The notes: a model not told the origin generated them from the letters alone. DNA of 64,000 bases from an uncultured Arachnia sp. (GCA_947499145.1 CANMNB010000005.1:1-64000); one strand, 5' to 3'. Positions 29,794 through 40,616 are shown, counted from the stretch's first letter. Translations and numbers: made by a program.

Positions 29794-29982
29794 TCAGTCT
29801 AGTCGGGTGTCCCCGGGCAGCTTGAGGCTCGCCACGAGCTCCGCGGCTTCGTTGGCCCGTCGGCCCAGCATCTGGAATTCGCTGAACAGGTCTGAGGCCT
29901 TGTGCCACAGCCAGATGGCGTAGGAGACGACGACGACCAGGCCCAGGAGGGCAACACCGCCGAAAATCCAAACCCAGAACAC
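29794..29982 (-). CDS. small membrane protein
   Basis: VFWVWIFGGVALLGLVVVVSYAIWLWHKASDLFSEFQMLGRRANEAAELVASLKLPGDTRLD; GTG start. Confidence 0.6.
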   Translation of the reverse strand: MFWVWIFGGVALLGLVVVVSYAIWLWHKASDLFSEFQMLGRRANEAAELVASLKLPGDTRLD

Positions 29983-29992
29983 GAAGCGAATG

Positions 29993-30913
29993 CTACCCGT
30001 AGTGGCGCAACGCTGCTCGCGCCTCGGCCGTCGCGGCGTCGCGGAACTCGACGGGCCGGGCGTCGAGGACCGCCTCACCGAGCCGCAGCAGCAGGGAGGT
30101 GGCCCACTCGCGTGACGCCACCGGGAGGGTGACGCGCAGTCCGTCGGGCGTCCGCTCGCTGGACTTCACGGGGTAGTACTCGGGCACCCACTCGCCCGCG
30201 GGGCCGAGCAGCAGGACGAGGTCTTGGTCCACGTCGGCGAAGAAGCCCTCGTCGGCGGGCGGGGTGCGCGGCTCGAAGCGTTCCTTGAGCACGGCGACGC
30301 CCTCGACCCGGTCGAGCCGGAAGGAGCGCCAGTCCGAGCGCGGACGGCTCCAGGCGTCCAGGTACACGCGGCCGCCCACGACGCGTAACCGGACGGGCTC
30401 GACGACGGGGCGGGAGGTGCCGGCACGGCCGGAACCGGAGTAGGTGAGCTCGACGGCCCGCCGCTCCTCGATGGCCCGCGCGAGCGTGCGCCGGTGCGCG
30501 GCCTCCCCTGCGGAGACCTCGAGGGAGATCACCTGCTCCTGCGCCCCCAGGGCGTCCCGCAGCTTGGCCATCGCGGACGAGGCGGCGTCGGACTCCCCCG
30601 TCTCGGCGACCGCCTCCAACGCAAGGAGGAGGCTCGTGGCCTCCTGCCGGTTCAGCCGCATCGGTCGGGCCAGGACGTCGGCGTTGCGGAAGAAGATGTA
30701 GCCGTCCTCGCGCGCACCGTCGAGGTCGGCCTCGAACAAGTCGCCGTACATCGCGTCCGGCAGTCCGCAGAACTGGAGGACCTCGAGGTCGCTCAGGATC
30801 TGCCGCTCCGTCACACCGAAGTGGCGTGCGGCCTCGGCGACGGCGACGCCTTGGTGAGCCACGAGGTAGGGCACCAGGTTGAGCAGCCGCTTGAGCTGGG
30901 TGGCGGACCTCAT
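29993..30913 (-). CDS. pafC: WYL-domain regulator PafC
   Basis: MRSATQLKRLLNLVPYLVAHQGVAVAEAARHFGVTERQILSDLEVLQFCGLP; second of a WYL pair. Confidence 0.88.
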   Translation of the reverse strand: MRSATQLKRLLNLVPYLVAHQGVAVAEAARHFGVTERQILSDLEVLQFCGLPDAMYGDLFEADLDGAREDGYIFFRNADVLARPMRLNRQEATSLLLALEAVAETGESDAASSAMAKLRDALGAQEQVISLEVSAGEAAHRRTLARAIEERRAVELTYSGSGRAGTSRPVVEPVRLRVVGGRVYLDAWSRPRSDWRSFRLDRVEGVAVLKERFEPRTPPADEGFFADVDQDLVLLLGPAGEWVPEYYPVKSSERTPDGLRVTLPVASREWATSLLLRLGEAVLDARPVEFRDAATAEARAALRHYG

Positions 30914-31845
30914 GGCGTCTCCCCCGCCACCGCCCGCAGCCGTGCGACGACGAGGTCGCGCAGCTCCGGTGGGTGCAGCGCGACGGCGTCCGCCCCGAGC
31001 GCGCAGACCTCGGAGGCCAGCTGCGGCAGGTGGGTCGTGGTCAACCGGAGGCCCTCGAAGCCCTCGGGTGTGGCGACGGCCGGTGCCGCCGCGGCGAACC
31101 GGCGGAGGTCGCCCCCCACCCCCTCGCGCAGCGCCACGATGGCCTCGACTGCCGTCGTCGAGTCGCCCACCCGCTCGTAGCCCGCCTCGGCGGGTGGCGA
31201 GAACGCATCGCGAGGCCCGGTGGGCCGGACGTCGCTGGTGAAGCGCGCGAGTTTGAAGGTCCGGCGCTCCCCGCGGTCGAGGTCGTGACCGACGAGGTAC
31301 CACCGGCCCGAACGCAGGTGCAGGCGCCAGGGCTGCACGCGGCGGGGTTCCCCGCGGTAGTCGAAGCCGATCTCGCGGCGCTCGAAGATGGCCTCGCGGC
31401 AGGCGTCGAAGCCGGGTTCGGCGGCGATGCGCGGCTGCAGGGTGAGCAGCCGTTCGGGATCGGGGTCGGCGCCCGCGGCCCGGAGGGTGGCGAGCGCCTG
31501 CGCCGTCTCGTCGGCAGCGACGGTGCCCTGCCAGGCGCCGGCGGCCGCGCCGAGGACGGCGAGTTCCTCGTGGGTGAAGCCGACGGGCGGGAGCTCGAAC
31601 TCGTCGCGCAGCACACGGTAGCCGTCGTGGTCGTCGGAGTCCGGGTCGTTGGAGCCGGTCACGATCGGAACGCCGAGGGCGCGCAACTCCTCCTTGTCCC
31701 GTTCGAACATGCGCTCGAAGGCCCCGTCGCTCTGGTCCTGGTAGCCCTCGATGGTCTCGCGGATCTGGCGCCGGTCGACGTAGTTCCGGGCGCTCAGCAG
31801 GAGGATGAGCAGGTTGACCAACCGCTCCGACTTCGCCTTCGACAC
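30910..31845 (-). CDS. pafB: WYL-domain regulator PafB
   Basis: SKAKSERLVNLLILLLSARNYVDRRQIRETIEGYQDQSDGAFERMFERDKEELRALGVPI; 4-bp overlap with pafC. Confidence 0.88.
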   Translation of the reverse strand: MSKAKSERLVNLLILLLSARNYVDRRQIRETIEGYQDQSDGAFERMFERDKEELRALGVPIVTGSNDPDSDDHDGYRVLRDEFELPPVGFTHEELAVLGAAAGAWQGTVAADETAQALATLRAAGADPDPERLLTLQPRIAAEPGFDACREAIFERREIGFDYRGEPRRVQPWRLHLRSGRWYLVGHDLDRGERRTFKLARFTSDVRPTGPRDAFSPPAEAGYERVGDSTTAVEAIVALREGVGGDLRRFAAAAPAVATPEGFEGLRLTTTHLPQLASEVCALGADAVALHPPELRDLVVARLRAVAGETP

Positions 31846-31905
31846 ATCGCCTCCTCCGGCGGCAGGCTACCGCACGGGCTTCCCACGTCAGGCCACAATG
31901 GTCCG

Positions 31906-32841
31906 GTGAGTCCCGTCATCGACCGCTACGCCCCCAGCCCCACCGGCGACCTGCACCTGGGCAACCTGCGCACGGCGCTGGCGGGCTGGCTGCTCACCCG
32001 ATCGGCGGGCGGACAGTGGCTGATGCGGGTCGAGGACCTCGACGCTGCGCGGGTACGGGCCGCCGGCGACGCGGCCTCACGCCAGCTGGGCGACCTCACC
32101 GCCCTGGGCCTCGCGTGGGACGGCGAGACGTGGTGGCAGTCAGCCCGGCAGGACGCCTACCGCGACGCAATCTCGCAGCTGGACGACCAGCTCTACGAGT
32201 GCTTCTGCACCCGGCGCGAGATCGCGGAGGCCGCGTCGGCACCGCACGCCGACGGCTACCGTCCCTACCCGGGCACCTGCGCCCGGCTCTCCAGCGAGCA
32301 GCGCGCCCGGCGGCGACGCGAGCGGCCCGGGGCGCTGCGGGTGCGCTCCGAGGGGGCCGTCGCGACGGCGCGGGACCTGCACGCCGGGGAGGTCACGGGC
32401 GTGGTCGATGACTTCGTGGTGGTGCGCGCGGACGGCCAGGTGGCCTACAACCTGGCGGTCGTCGTCGACGACATGGCCCAGGGCGTCACCCGGATCACCC
32501 GTGGGGCCGACCTGCTGAGCTCGGCCCCGCGACAGGCGTGGCTGACCCGGCAGCTGGGCGGCGAGCCGGCGGAGTACACGCACGTCGGGCTGGTGATGAA
32601 TGCCGACGGCGCCCGACTGGCCAAGCGCGACGGGTCGGTGACGTTGGCGCAACTCCGCGAGCGGGGTCTCGGAACCCGTGAGGTGGTGGCGCTGCTCAGC
32701 GAGTCGTTGGGTCTGGGGCCGTGCCCGACGACGGGCGACGCCCTCACGGCGATGCCGTCGGACGGGCTGCCCGGTGAGGATCACCCGTTCTGGCGCTCGG
32801 CCACGTGGGACGACGAGGCCTGCGCGCTCGTCGTCGGGTGA
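31906..32841 (+). CDS. gluQRS: glutamyl-Q tRNA(Asp) synthetase
   Basis: DRYAPSPTGDLHLGNLRTALAGWLLTRSAGGQWLMRVEDLD; short GluRS-like with CFC...YPGTC metal site. Confidence 0.93.
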   Translation: MSPVIDRYAPSPTGDLHLGNLRTALAGWLLTRSAGGQWLMRVEDLDAARVRAAGDAASRQLGDLTALGLAWDGETWWQSARQDAYRDAISQLDDQLYECFCTRREIAEAASAPHADGYRPYPGTCARLSSEQRARRRRERPGALRVRSEGAVATARDLHAGEVTGVVDDFVVVRADGQVAYNLAVVVDDMAQGVTRITRGADLLSSAPRQAWLTRQLGGEPAEYTHVGLVMNADGARLAKRDGSVTLAQLRERGLGTREVVALLSESLGLGPCPTTGDALTAMPSDGLPGEDHPFWRSATWDDEACALVVG

Positions 32842-32845
32842 CGAC

Positions 32846-33865
32846 TCAGGAGACGTGCAGCAGGTCGATCACGTAGACGAGCGTCTGGCCGGGATCGAGG
32901 TCCTTCGACGGCACGCCGTCGGGGTAGGCCTGCTCCGGCGGGACGACGAGCATCACCCGCGAGCCGGTGGTTTGGCCGACGAGGCCCTCCTTCCACCCGG
33001 CGATCAGGGTGTTCAGCGGACCCTGTTGCGGCTGCCAGGCGTCCTCCCAGAGCCGGCCGTCCTCCCAGACCCAGGAGCGGTACTTCACCTGGATGGTGGA
33101 CTCCGCCGTGACCTCGGCTCCGGCGCCCTTGATGAGCGGCTGGACGACGAGTTCCTCCGGAGCCTCGCCGGTGGGGGCCGCGAGCTCGGGGCCGGCGTCG
33201 GTCATGGTGACGGCCGGGAGGCCCTCGGCGGGTGCGACCGCTTCACCGGTGGCCTCATCGAAGTTGGCGGAGAGGATGTCCACCACGAAGATCAGCGTGT
33301 CGCCCACCTCGATGCCGGCGTTGGGGTTCCCCTGGGCGTAGCCGTCCTCGCTGGGCATGGCGATCAGCACGCGGGAGCCGACGCTCTGCCCGGCCAGCCC
33401 CTTCTGGAAGCCCGGCACGACGGACTGGAGCTGGAACGGGGTGGGCATGCCGCGCTCCCAGGACGAGTCGAACATCTCGCCCGTACGGGCATTGACGCCC
33501 TCGTAGTGCACGGTGACGGTGCTGTCCTCGGCGACCTTCTGGTCCCCGCCCTCCCGCAGCACCTTGGTACGGGTCTCGTCGACGGCCCACGGCGTGGTGG
33601 ACAGGGAGATCTCCGGGCGGTCCTCCCCCGTGACCGTGATGGCCTCCAGGTCGGAGGAGGGGCTCACGGTGACCGAGGGCGACGGCGACGCCGAGGGGCT
33701 CTCCGCTGCACTGGGGGACGCCGACGGCGCCCCGGTGGCGGTCTCGCTGGGGCTGGGGGCGGTCTCCGGGTCCTCGGCGCCGCATCCGGCGAGGAGGAGG
33801 GAGCCTGCGGCCAGGACGGCGAGGGCCACGCTGCGGCCTCGGGTGAGATTCTCAGTCAAACGCAC
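32846..33865 (-). CDS. FKBP-type peptidyl-prolyl isomerase lipoprotein with two FKBP-like repeats
   Basis: Lipobox SLLLAGCGAED; STVTVHYEGVNARTGEMFDSSWERG...QSVVPGFQKGLAGQSVGSRVLIAMP and a second ...GWKEGLVGQTTGSRVMLVVPPEQAYPDG. Confidence 0.9.
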   Translation of the reverse strand: MRLTENLTRGRSVALAVLAAGSLLLAGCGAEDPETAPSPSETATGAPSASPSAAESPSASPSPSVTVSPSSDLEAITVTGEDRPEISLSTTPWAVDETRTKVLREGGDQKVAEDSTVTVHYEGVNARTGEMFDSSWERGMPTPFQLQSVVPGFQKGLAGQSVGSRVLIAMPSEDGYAQGNPNAGIEVGDTLIFVVDILSANFDEATGEAVAPAEGLPAVTMTDAGPELAAPTGEAPEELVVQPLIKGAGAEVTAESTIQVKYRSWVWEDGRLWEDAWQPQQGPLNTLIAGWKEGLVGQTTGSRVMLVVPPEQAYPDGVPSKDLDPGQTLVYVIDLLHVS

Positions 33866-33918
33866 GCGTGGAATAGTACCCGCCGATCCCGGGTGCCCAA
33901 GCACCGCCGTCGTCGGAG

Positions 33919-33967
33919 GGGTGGTGTGCGATTCGGGTTGGTCAGCCAACCACGATCGCACACAACC
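33919..33967. repeat. bipartite palindrome, copy 3
   Basis: ggtggtgtgcgat-tcg-ggttgg-tcag-ccaacc-acg-atcgcacacaacc; outer stem extended through ...gcgat/atcgc... Confidence 0.8.
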
Positions 33968-33970
33968 TCA

Positions 33971-34708
33971 CTACATCTTGACGAGGTCGAGCAGGGCGCC
34001 CAGTTCGTCGCGCGTCACCTCGCGGGTCTCCCCCACCGGCAGCTGCCCGAGCCGGATCGGGCCGATGGCGATCCGCGCCAGCCGGTCGACGGGGTGTCCG
34101 ACGGCATCCATCAGTCGGCGCACGACGCGGTTGCGGCCCTCGTGCAGAGTGATGTTGACCAGGCTGCGGCGGTCCGTGCGGGAGACGAGCTTGATCTTGT
34201 CCGGCCGCACCGGTCCGTCGTCGAGCGTGACGCCCTTCTCGAGACGGCGGAGGGTCTTGTTGTCCAGGGAGCCGGCGACCTCGGCGAGGTACGTCTTCGG
34301 CACCTCGTACGACGGGTGGGCCAGTCGGTGCGCCAGTTCGCCGTCGTTGGTGAGGATGATGAGGCCCTCGGTGTCGGTGTCGAGGCGCCCGACGTGGAAC
34401 AGCCGCTCCTTGGTGCGGGGCAGGTAGTCGCTCAGGGTGGGCCGGCCCTCCGGGTCCTCCATGGTGGAGACGACCCCGCGGGGCTTGTTCAGCACCAGGT
34501 ACTTGTGGTGCCGCGGCGGGGGGATGCGGGAGCCGTCGACGCGGATCGTGTCGCGCTCAGGGTCGACGCGCAGCCCCTGCTCGGTGACGACCCGCCCGTT
34601 CACCTCGACGCGGCCCTCGTGGATCAGGTTCTCGCTCGCGCGCCGTGACGCGATGCCCGCGGCGGCCAGCACCTTCTGTAGCCGGATGCCTTCGGTTTCC
34701 TCGGTCAT
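33971..34708 (-). CDS. rRNA large subunit pseudouridine synthase (RluB-like)
   Basis: GIRLQKVLAAAGIASRRASENLIHEGRVEVNG S4 domain; VGRLDTDTEGLIILTNDGEL. Confidence 0.93.
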   Translation of the reverse strand: MTEETEGIRLQKVLAAAGIASRRASENLIHEGRVEVNGRVVTEQGLRVDPERDTIRVDGSRIPPPRHHKYLVLNKPRGVVSTMEDPEGRPTLSDYLPRTKERLFHVGRLDTDTEGLIILTNDGELAHRLAHPSYEVPKTYLAEVAGSLDNKTLRRLEKGVTLDDGPVRPDKIKLVSRTDRRSLVNITLHEGRNRVVRRLMDAVGHPVDRLARIAIGPIRLGQLPVGETREVTRDELGALLDLVKM

Positions 34709-35274
34709 GCGCCCTCCTGCGTGTCCACGTCCGTGACGAGCTGGCTGAGCTCGGCTTCCAAGGCTACGGCGTCGGGCAGCAGCGGGGCCAGTTCCGGCAG
34801 TTCGTCGAGGGACCGCAGCCCGAGCTTCTGGAGGAACAGCGCGGTGGTCGCGAACGTCATGGCACCGGTCTGGGGGTCCGGACCGGCTTCGGCGATGAGG
34901 CCGCGCACCAGCAGGGTCTTGACCACGCCGTCGACGTTCACCCCGCGGACGCCGGCGATGCGGCCGCGCGAGACGGGCTGCAGGTAGGCGACGACGGCGA
35001 GGGTCTCCAGCGCCGCCTGGCTCAGCTTGGCGCGCTGGTCGGAGACCACCCACGCCTCCAGGACGTCCGCGAGGTCCGGCGCCGTCGCGAGTCGCCAGCC
35101 ACCCGCGACCTGCCGCAGCTCGAAGCCGCGTTCGGTGTCGCGGTAGAAGGCGGCCAGCTCGGACAGGGCGGTGGCCACCTCATGCTCGGAGACCTCCAGC
35201 CCGGCGGCGAGGTCCGCGGCGGTGACGGGGTCGGTGCTCATCAACAGCATCGCTTCGAGTGCCCGGTGCAGCAT
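34705..35274 (-). CDS. scpB: segregation and condensation protein B
   Basis: Winged-helix protein ending in the ALETLAVVAYLQPVSRGRIAGVRGVNVDGVVKTLLVRGLI motif. Confidence 0.93.
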   Translation of the reverse strand: MLHRALEAMLLMSTDPVTAADLAAGLEVSEHEVATALSELAAFYRDTERGFELRQVAGGWRLATAPDLADVLEAWVVSDQRAKLSQAALETLAVVAYLQPVSRGRIAGVRGVNVDGVVKTLLVRGLIAEAGPDPQTGAMTFATTALFLQKLGLRSLDELPELAPLLPDAVALEAELSQLVTDVDTQEGA

Positions 35275-35277
35275 GTC

Positions 35278-36114
35278 TCAGTCCTCCAGTTCCAGGGGTG
35301 CCTCGTACTCGTCGACGTCGACCAGCTCGGCGTCCTCCCCGCCGCTCCAGCGGATGGTGAGCTCGGTCAAGGGGCCGGCCTGCTCGAAGGCGACCTGCCC
35401 GGCGCGGTAGAGCTCCAGCACGGAGAGGAACCGCACGACGGTGGTGAGCCGGTCGCACCCGGAGACCAGCAGCCTGAACGTCATGGCGCCGGAGTCCTGC
35501 AGCACTCGGGTGACGTGGGCCACCTGCTCGACGACGCTGACGCGCGCTCCGTGGAGGTGCTCGAGGGCGACGTGCGGCGCGGGCTTGGGCGCCAGCGCGC
35601 CGGCGGCCAGCCGTGCGAGCTCGTGGGCGCCGATGTCGAGCTGCACCTCGGGCAGGACGGAGCGGAATGCCTCCTCGAGTCCGCCGGGGCGCCAGTGGGT
35701 CCCCGCGGCCCGATCGGAGGTCTGCTCGATCCAGCCCGCCACCTGCTTGAACGCCCGGTACTGCAGGAGCCGGGCGAACAGGAGGTCGCGTGCCTCGAGG
35801 GCGGCGATGTCCTCGGGGTCGGTGACCTCCCCACCGGGCAGCAGGCGCGCGGCCTTGAGATCCAGAAGGGTGGCCGCGACGACGAGGAACGACGTGGTCC
35901 GGTCCAGGTCCCAGGTCTCGCCGTGCTCGCGGACCAGCGCGATGAACTCGTCGGTGACCTGGCTGAGCGCGACGGTGGTGACGTCGAGCTCGCGTCGCGA
36001 GATCAACTGCAGCAACAGGTCGAAGGGGCCCTCGAAGTTGGTGAGGTGGACGTCGAAGCCCGCGACCTGTTCCGGGGACTCGGCCGTGGAGGGCTTGGCC
36101 CTCCTCCTAGCCAC
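35278..36114 (-). CDS. scpA: segregation and condensation protein A
   Basis: FDVHLTNFEGPFDLLLQLISRRELDVTTVALSQVTDEFI. Confidence 0.93.
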   Translation of the reverse strand: MARRRAKPSTAESPEQVAGFDVHLTNFEGPFDLLLQLISRRELDVTTVALSQVTDEFIALVREHGETWDLDRTTSFLVVAATLLDLKAARLLPGGEVTDPEDIAALEARDLLFARLLQYRAFKQVAGWIEQTSDRAAGTHWRPGGLEEAFRSVLPEVQLDIGAHELARLAAGALAPKPAPHVALEHLHGARVSVVEQVAHVTRVLQDSGAMTFRLLVSGCDRLTTVVRFLSVLELYRAGQVAFEQAGPLTELTIRWSGGEDAELVDVDEYEAPLELED

Positions 36115-36116
36115 CG

Positions 36117-36479
36117 CTACTCACTGCCGCGCAGCTCCGCGACGACGGCAGCGTCCTCGCCGTTGGCCGCCAGGTCGGCCACGACCATGGCGACGGCCGT
36201 GCGCACGAGGCGTCCCCGGTCCAGGCTGAGCCCGTGGCGGCGCTTCAACTCCAAGGTGGCGTCCTCGAGCGCGAACAGCTCCTCGGACGAGAAGTACACG
36301 GTGATCTTCTGGTCGTGGCGGATCCGGCCGGTGGCGCGCGGCGGCGCCGGCTCCGTGGCCTCCGCTGCGGAGTCCTGCGCGGCGTCAGGGGTGCTGCGGC
36401 GGGGCTCCGGCTGCTGGGTGGGGCGGAAGAGTTCGGACGCGCCGGGCAGGGAGGCCCGCTTGTTCACTGGGCGTGGCAC
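36117..36479 (-). CDS. conserved hypothetical protein with possible ribbon-helix-helix-like C-terminus
   Basis: KITVYFSSEELFALEDATLELKRRHGLSLDRGRLVRTAVAMVVADLA; located between scpA and parA. Confidence 0.65.
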   Translation of the reverse strand: MPRPVNKRASLPGASELFRPTQQPEPRRSTPDAAQDSAAEATEPAPPRATGRIRHDQKITVYFSSEELFALEDATLELKRRHGLSLDRGRLVRTAVAMVVADLAANGEDAAVVAELRGSE

Positions 36480-37396
36480 CGGTGGTACACCTCCAGTGCG
36501 AGCTGGCGGTAGGCGTCGGCGCCGGGTGACGCGGTCGCGTAGGTGGTGATGGGCTCGCCCGCGACGGTGGTCTCAGGGAACTTCACGGTGCGTCGGATGA
36601 CGGTGTGGAACACCTGCTCGCCGAACGCCTGGACCACGCGCTCCAGCACCTCCCGGCCGTGCAGCGTGCGGCCGTCGTACATGGTGCCGAGGATGCCCAT
36701 GATCTCCAGGTCGGGGTTGAGCCGGTCCTGCACCTTGGAGATGGTGTCGGTGAGCAGGGCGATGCCGCGGAGCGCGAAGAACTCGCACTCCAGCGGCATG
36801 ATGACGTAGTCGCTGGCCGTGAGGGCGTTGATGGTCAGCAGGCCGAGGCTGGGGGCGCAGTCGATGAGGATGAAGTCGTAGTCGCCGCGGATCCGGTCGA
36901 GGACGCGCTTGAGGGTCTGCTCGCGGGCCACCTCGCTGACGAGCTGCACCTCGGCGGCGGACAGGTCGATGTTGCTGGGCAGGATGTGGAGGTCCTCGAC
37001 CGAGGAGGGCTGGATGACGTCGTCGGCGGTGTACTGGCGGCTCAACAGGAGGTTGTAGATGCTGCGCTCGAGGGTGTGGGGGTTGACGCCGAGGCCCACC
37101 GACAGCGAGCCCTGCGGGTCGAAGTCCACCAGCAGCACCCGATAGCCCAGCTCGACCAGGGCCGCGCCGAGGTTGATCGTGGTGGTGGTCTTGCCGACCC
37201 CGCCCTTCTGGTTGCACATCGAGATGACGCGGGCACGCATGGTGCGGCCGGGCTCGGGAGGCGCGGGGCGGGTGAGGTCCGGCATGGGCCGTCCGGTGGG
37301 TCCGAGCTCCGCGTCGTCCACCAGCGTGGAGACGGGGGGCGCATCGGGGACCTCGAAGTGGGGTTCTGGTTCGCTGAACAGTCCCTCGTCGCTCAC
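36464..37396 (-). CDS. parA: ParA-family ATPase (Soj-like)
   Basis: ISMCNQKGGVGKTTTTINLGAALVELGYRVLLVDFDPQGSLSVG. Confidence 0.93.
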   Translation of the reverse strand: MSDEGLFSEPEPHFEVPDAPPVSTLVDDAELGPTGRPMPDLTRPAPPEPGRTMRARVISMCNQKGGVGKTTTTINLGAALVELGYRVLLVDFDPQGSLSVGLGVNPHTLERSIYNLLLSRQYTADDVIQPSSVEDLHILPSNIDLSAAEVQLVSEVAREQTLKRVLDRIRGDYDFILIDCAPSLGLLTINALTASDYVIMPLECEFFALRGIALLTDTISKVQDRLNPDLEIMGILGTMYDGRTLHGREVLERVVQAFGEQVFHTVIRRTVKFPETTVAGEPITTYATASPGADAYRQLALEVYHRCHAQ

Positions 37397-37442
37397 GTCT
37401 CGAAACCTCCTTGTCGACTTGTCGCAGCCTAGTATGCCCGCC

Positions 37443-38357
37443 TCACCTCGCGCGCGGATGAGCAGAGACGAACACCTCGCGAAGGGAATCGATCGTGACC
37501 AGCGTGTAGATCTGCGTGGTGGCGACCGACGCATGCCCGAGCAGTTCCTGGACCACTCGGACGTCGGCACCGCCTTCCAGCAGGTGTGTCGCGAACGAGT
37601 GCCGCAGGCTGTGGGGGGAGACGTCACCCAGGTCCGCCCGACCGGCAGCATCCTGGACGACGGCCCAGGCGGACTGACGGCTGAGGCGTCTGCCGAGCCT
37701 GTTGAGCAGCAGCGCCGGCTCCGCGCGATGGGCGCGCCGGGCGAGTTCCGGACGGGCCCGCACGAGGTAGGCGTCGAGCGCCTCCCTCGCGTAGGAGCCG
37801 ACGGGCACGATGCGCTCCTTGCCGCCCTTGCCGCGCAGCAACAGTCCGGCGTCGGGGTCGCCGAGGAGCCGCGTGACCTCGTCGACGTCGAGGGCGCAGA
37901 CCTCGGAGATGCGGGCCCCGGTGCCGTAGAGCAGCTCGAGGAGCGCGGCGTCGCGGAGGCCGACGACGTCGTCGCGGTCGGGGGTCTCCAGCAGGTGGCG
38001 CACCTCGTCGACACCGAGGGCCTTGGGCAGGCGCAACGGGGTCCGGGGCGGGTGGATCTCGGCGGCCGGGTCGGTGGCGGTGAGGCCCTCCTCGAGGGCG
38101 AAGGCGTGCAGGTTGCGCACGGTGACCACCAGCCGGGCGAGCGACGAGGGTGCCAAATCGGGGGCGGAGGCGCGGACGAACTCGCTCACGTCGGTCTCGT
38201 TGACCTCGGCGAGGTCGGCGATGCCGCGGGTCTCGAGGAACGCGGTGTACCGTGCGAGGTCGCGACGGTAGGCGGCGACGGTGTTGGCGGCCAGGCCACG
38301 CTCGACGCGGACGTGGCCCAGGAAATCGGCGACGACGTCGTCGGGCGCGGCAGCCAT
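37443..38357 (-). CDS. xerD: site-specific tyrosine recombinase XerD
   Basis: [27 protein letters not shown]...[12 protein letters not shown]...[39 protein letters not shown]. Confidence 0.95.
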   Translation of the reverse strand: MAAAPDDVVADFLGHVRVERGLAANTVAAYRRDLARYTAFLETRGIADLAEVNETDVSEFVRASAPDLAPSSLARLVVTVRNLHAFALEEGLTATDPAAEIHPPRTPLRLPKALGVDEVRHLLETPDRDDVVGLRDAALLELLYGTGARISEVCALDVDEVTRLLGDPDAGLLLRGKGGKERIVPVGSYAREALDAYLVRARPELARRAHRAEPALLLNRLGRRLSRQSAWAVVQDAAGRADLGDVSPHSLRHSFATHLLEGGADVRVVQELLGHASVATTQIYTLVTIDSLREVFVSAHPRAR

Positions 38358-38361
38358 GGCG

Positions 38362-38985
38362 TCAGTGACCCCGGATGGGCCAGTGGGCATCGGGAGCCCG
38401 CAGCGCATCGAGGCGTCCGGACAGGCGGGCCGCCTCGAGCGCCAGCACCCCCGTCACCAGCGTGGGCGACTGCAGCCGACCGTCGAGGATGCCCGCGACC
38501 AACTCGGTGCGCGGCACCCAGTCCCAGCTCATGTGCGCCTCCTCGCCCTCGAGGACGAAGCCCTCCGGGCGCGGGGCGGGAGTCACGTCGCGAGCGAGAT
38601 AGATGCGCAGCGACTCCTGGTTGCCGCCCGGCGTCGTGCACATGTCCACCAGCACCTGCCAGCGCTCCGCCGCGAGCTCCACCTCCTCGGCGAGCTCCCG
38701 CTGCGCCGCCGGCAACCACTCCTCGCCCTCGACGTCCAGCAGGCCCGCGGGGACCTCGACCATCTCCAGACGAACGGGATGGCGGTACTGGCGCAGGCAG
38801 GCGACGGCGTCGCGCTCCTCGTCCCAGGCGACGACGGCCACCGCACCCGGGTGCGTGACGAACTCCCGGGTCATGGTCTCGCCGGAGGGGGTCGTCACGT
38901 CCTCCGAGACCATGTCCCAGATGATCCCCTCGGCCATCACCCGTCGCTGGGTGACCGGCCATTCCCGGTGTTCGTCGCGGATCAC
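38362..38985 (-). CDS. NUDIX hydrolase (ADP-ribose pyrophosphatase-like)
   Basis: [24 protein letters not shown] Nudix box. Confidence 0.92.
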   Translation of the reverse strand: MIRDEHREWPVTQRRVMAEGIIWDMVSEDVTTPSGETMTREFVTHPGAVAVVAWDEERDAVACLRQYRHPVRLEMVEVPAGLLDVEGEEWLPAAQRELAEEVELAAERWQVLVDMCTTPGGNQESLRIYLARDVTPAPRPEGFVLEGEEAHMSWDWVPRTELVAGILDGRLQSPTLVTGVLALEAARLSGRLDALRAPDAHWPIRGH

Positions 38986-40616
38986 GCTGCTCCCCTTCCA
39001 GCCTCCTGCCTGTCGAGGGCGGCCCGGACGAGCCCGGCGAACAGCGGGTGCGCGCGGGTGGGACGCGAGCGCAGCTCGGGGTGCGCCTGGGTGCCCACGT
39101 AGAACGGGTGCTCCGACAGTTCCACGAACTCTACAAGCGCGCCGTCGGGCGACGTGCCGGTGACGCGCAGGCCGGCGGCCTGGAGGCGGTCCCGGTAGGC
39201 GTTGTTGACCTCGTAGCGGTGGCGGTGCCGCTCCGTCGCCTCCGTGCCGCCGTAGGCTTCTGCGACGCGGCTGCCCGGGGTCAGGACGGCGGGCTGGGCG
39301 CCGAGCCGCATGGTGCCGCCCAGGTCGCCGTCGCCGTCGACGATCGCCACCTGCTCGGCCATCGTCGCGATCACCGGGTGCTCCGTGTCCGGCTCGAACT
39401 CGGTGGACGCGGCGCCCTCGAGTCCCGCCAGGCTGCGTGCGGCCTCGATGACCATGCACTGCATGCCCAGGCAGAGCCCCAGCGTGGGGATGCCCTGGCT
39501 GCGCGCATGGGTCAGGGCGCCGAGCTTGCCCTCCACACCGCGGATCCCGAACCCGCCGGGCACGCAGACGGCGTCCGCACCGGCCAGCGCCGCGGCGGCC
39601 CCGTCGGGCGTGGCACAGTCGTCGGAGGCCACCCAGTCGATCCTTACCTTCGTCCAATGCGCGAAACCGCCGGCCCGCAGCGCCTCCGTGACCGACAGGT
39701 AGGCGTCGGGCAGGTCGACGTACTTGCCGACCAGGGCGACGGTGATCTCATGGCGAGGCTGCTCGACGCGACGCAGTAGGTCGCCCCAGGCGCTCCAGTC
39801 GACGTCGCGGAACGGCAGGTGCAGACGGCGCACGACGTAGGCGTCCAGGCCCTCGGCGTGCAGCACGCGCGGGATGGCGTAGATCGACGGGGCGTCGGGG
39901 CAGGAGATGACGCCGGCCTCGTCGACGTCGCACATGGCGGCGATCTTGCGCTTGAGCGCGGCGGGCACGTCCCGGGAGGCGCGGCAGACGATGGCGTCGG
40001 GCTGGATGCCGACCTGGCGCAGCGCGGCCACCGAATGCTGCGTCGGCTTGGTCTTCATCTCCCCCGACGGCTCGATCCACGGCACGAGGGAGACGTGCAG
40101 GAAGAACACGTTCTCACGGCCCACCTCCTGGCGGACCTGGCGGGCCGCCTCCAGGAACGGCAACGACTCGATGTCGCCGACGGTCCCGCCGATCTCGTGG
40201 ATCACGACGTCGACGCCGTCGGCCATCGACAGCATCGCCGCCTTGATCTCACCGGTGATGTGCGGAATCACCTGGACGGTCTCGCCCAGGTACTCGCCGC
40301 GGCGCTCCCGGGCGATGACGGTGGAGTACACCTGGCCGGTGGTCACGTTCGCGTCACGCGTGAGGTCGACGTCGAGAAAACGCTCGTAGTGGCCGATGTC
40401 CAAGTCCGTCTCCGCGCCGTCGTCGGTGACGAAGACCTCCCCGTGCTGGAAGGGGTTCATGGTGCCGGGATCGACGTTGAGGTACGGGTCGAGCTTCTGC
40501 ATCGTGACGCGAAGGCCACGTGCGACGAGGAGGTTGCCGAGGCTGGAGGCCGTCAGTCCCTTGCCGAGGGAGGAGACGACGCCGCCGGTGACGAAGATGT
40601 GCTGTGCTGGGCTCAC
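38982..40616 (-). CDS. pyrG: CTP synthase
   Basis: [76 protein letters not shown]. Confidence 0.97.
   Translation of the reverse strand: MSPAQHIFVTGGVVSSLGKGLTASSLGNLLVARGLRVTMQKLDPYLNVDPGTMNPFQHGEVFVTDDGAETDLDIGHYERFLDVDLTRDANVTTGQVYSTVIARERRGEYLGETVQVIPHITGEIKAAMLSMADGVDVVIHEIGGTVGDIESLPFLEAARQVRQEVGRENVFFLHVSLVPWIEPSGEMKTKPTQHSVAALRQVGIQPDAIVCRASRDVPAALKRKIAAMCDVDEAGVISCPDAPSIYAIPRVLHAEGLDAYVVRRLHLPFRDVDWSAWGDLLRRVEQPRHEITVALVGKYVDLPDAYLSVTEALRAGGFAHWTKVRIDWVASDDCATPDGAAAALAGADAVCVPGGFGIRGVEGKLGALTHARSQGIPTLGLCLGMQCMVIEAARSLAGLEGAASTEFEPDTEHPVIATMAEQVAIVDGDGDLGGTMRLGAQPAVLTPGSRVAEAYGGTEATERHRHRYEVNNAYRDRLQAAGLRVTGTSPDGALVEFVELSEHPFYVGTQAHPELRSRPTRAHPLFAGLVRAALDRQEAGRGAA

Noticed and set aside
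29993-31845. WYL-domain pair as a defense-island regulator
   Set aside because: Order and sequence fit PafB/PafC next to tatA/tatC and the helicase, a common actinobacterial core arrangement.
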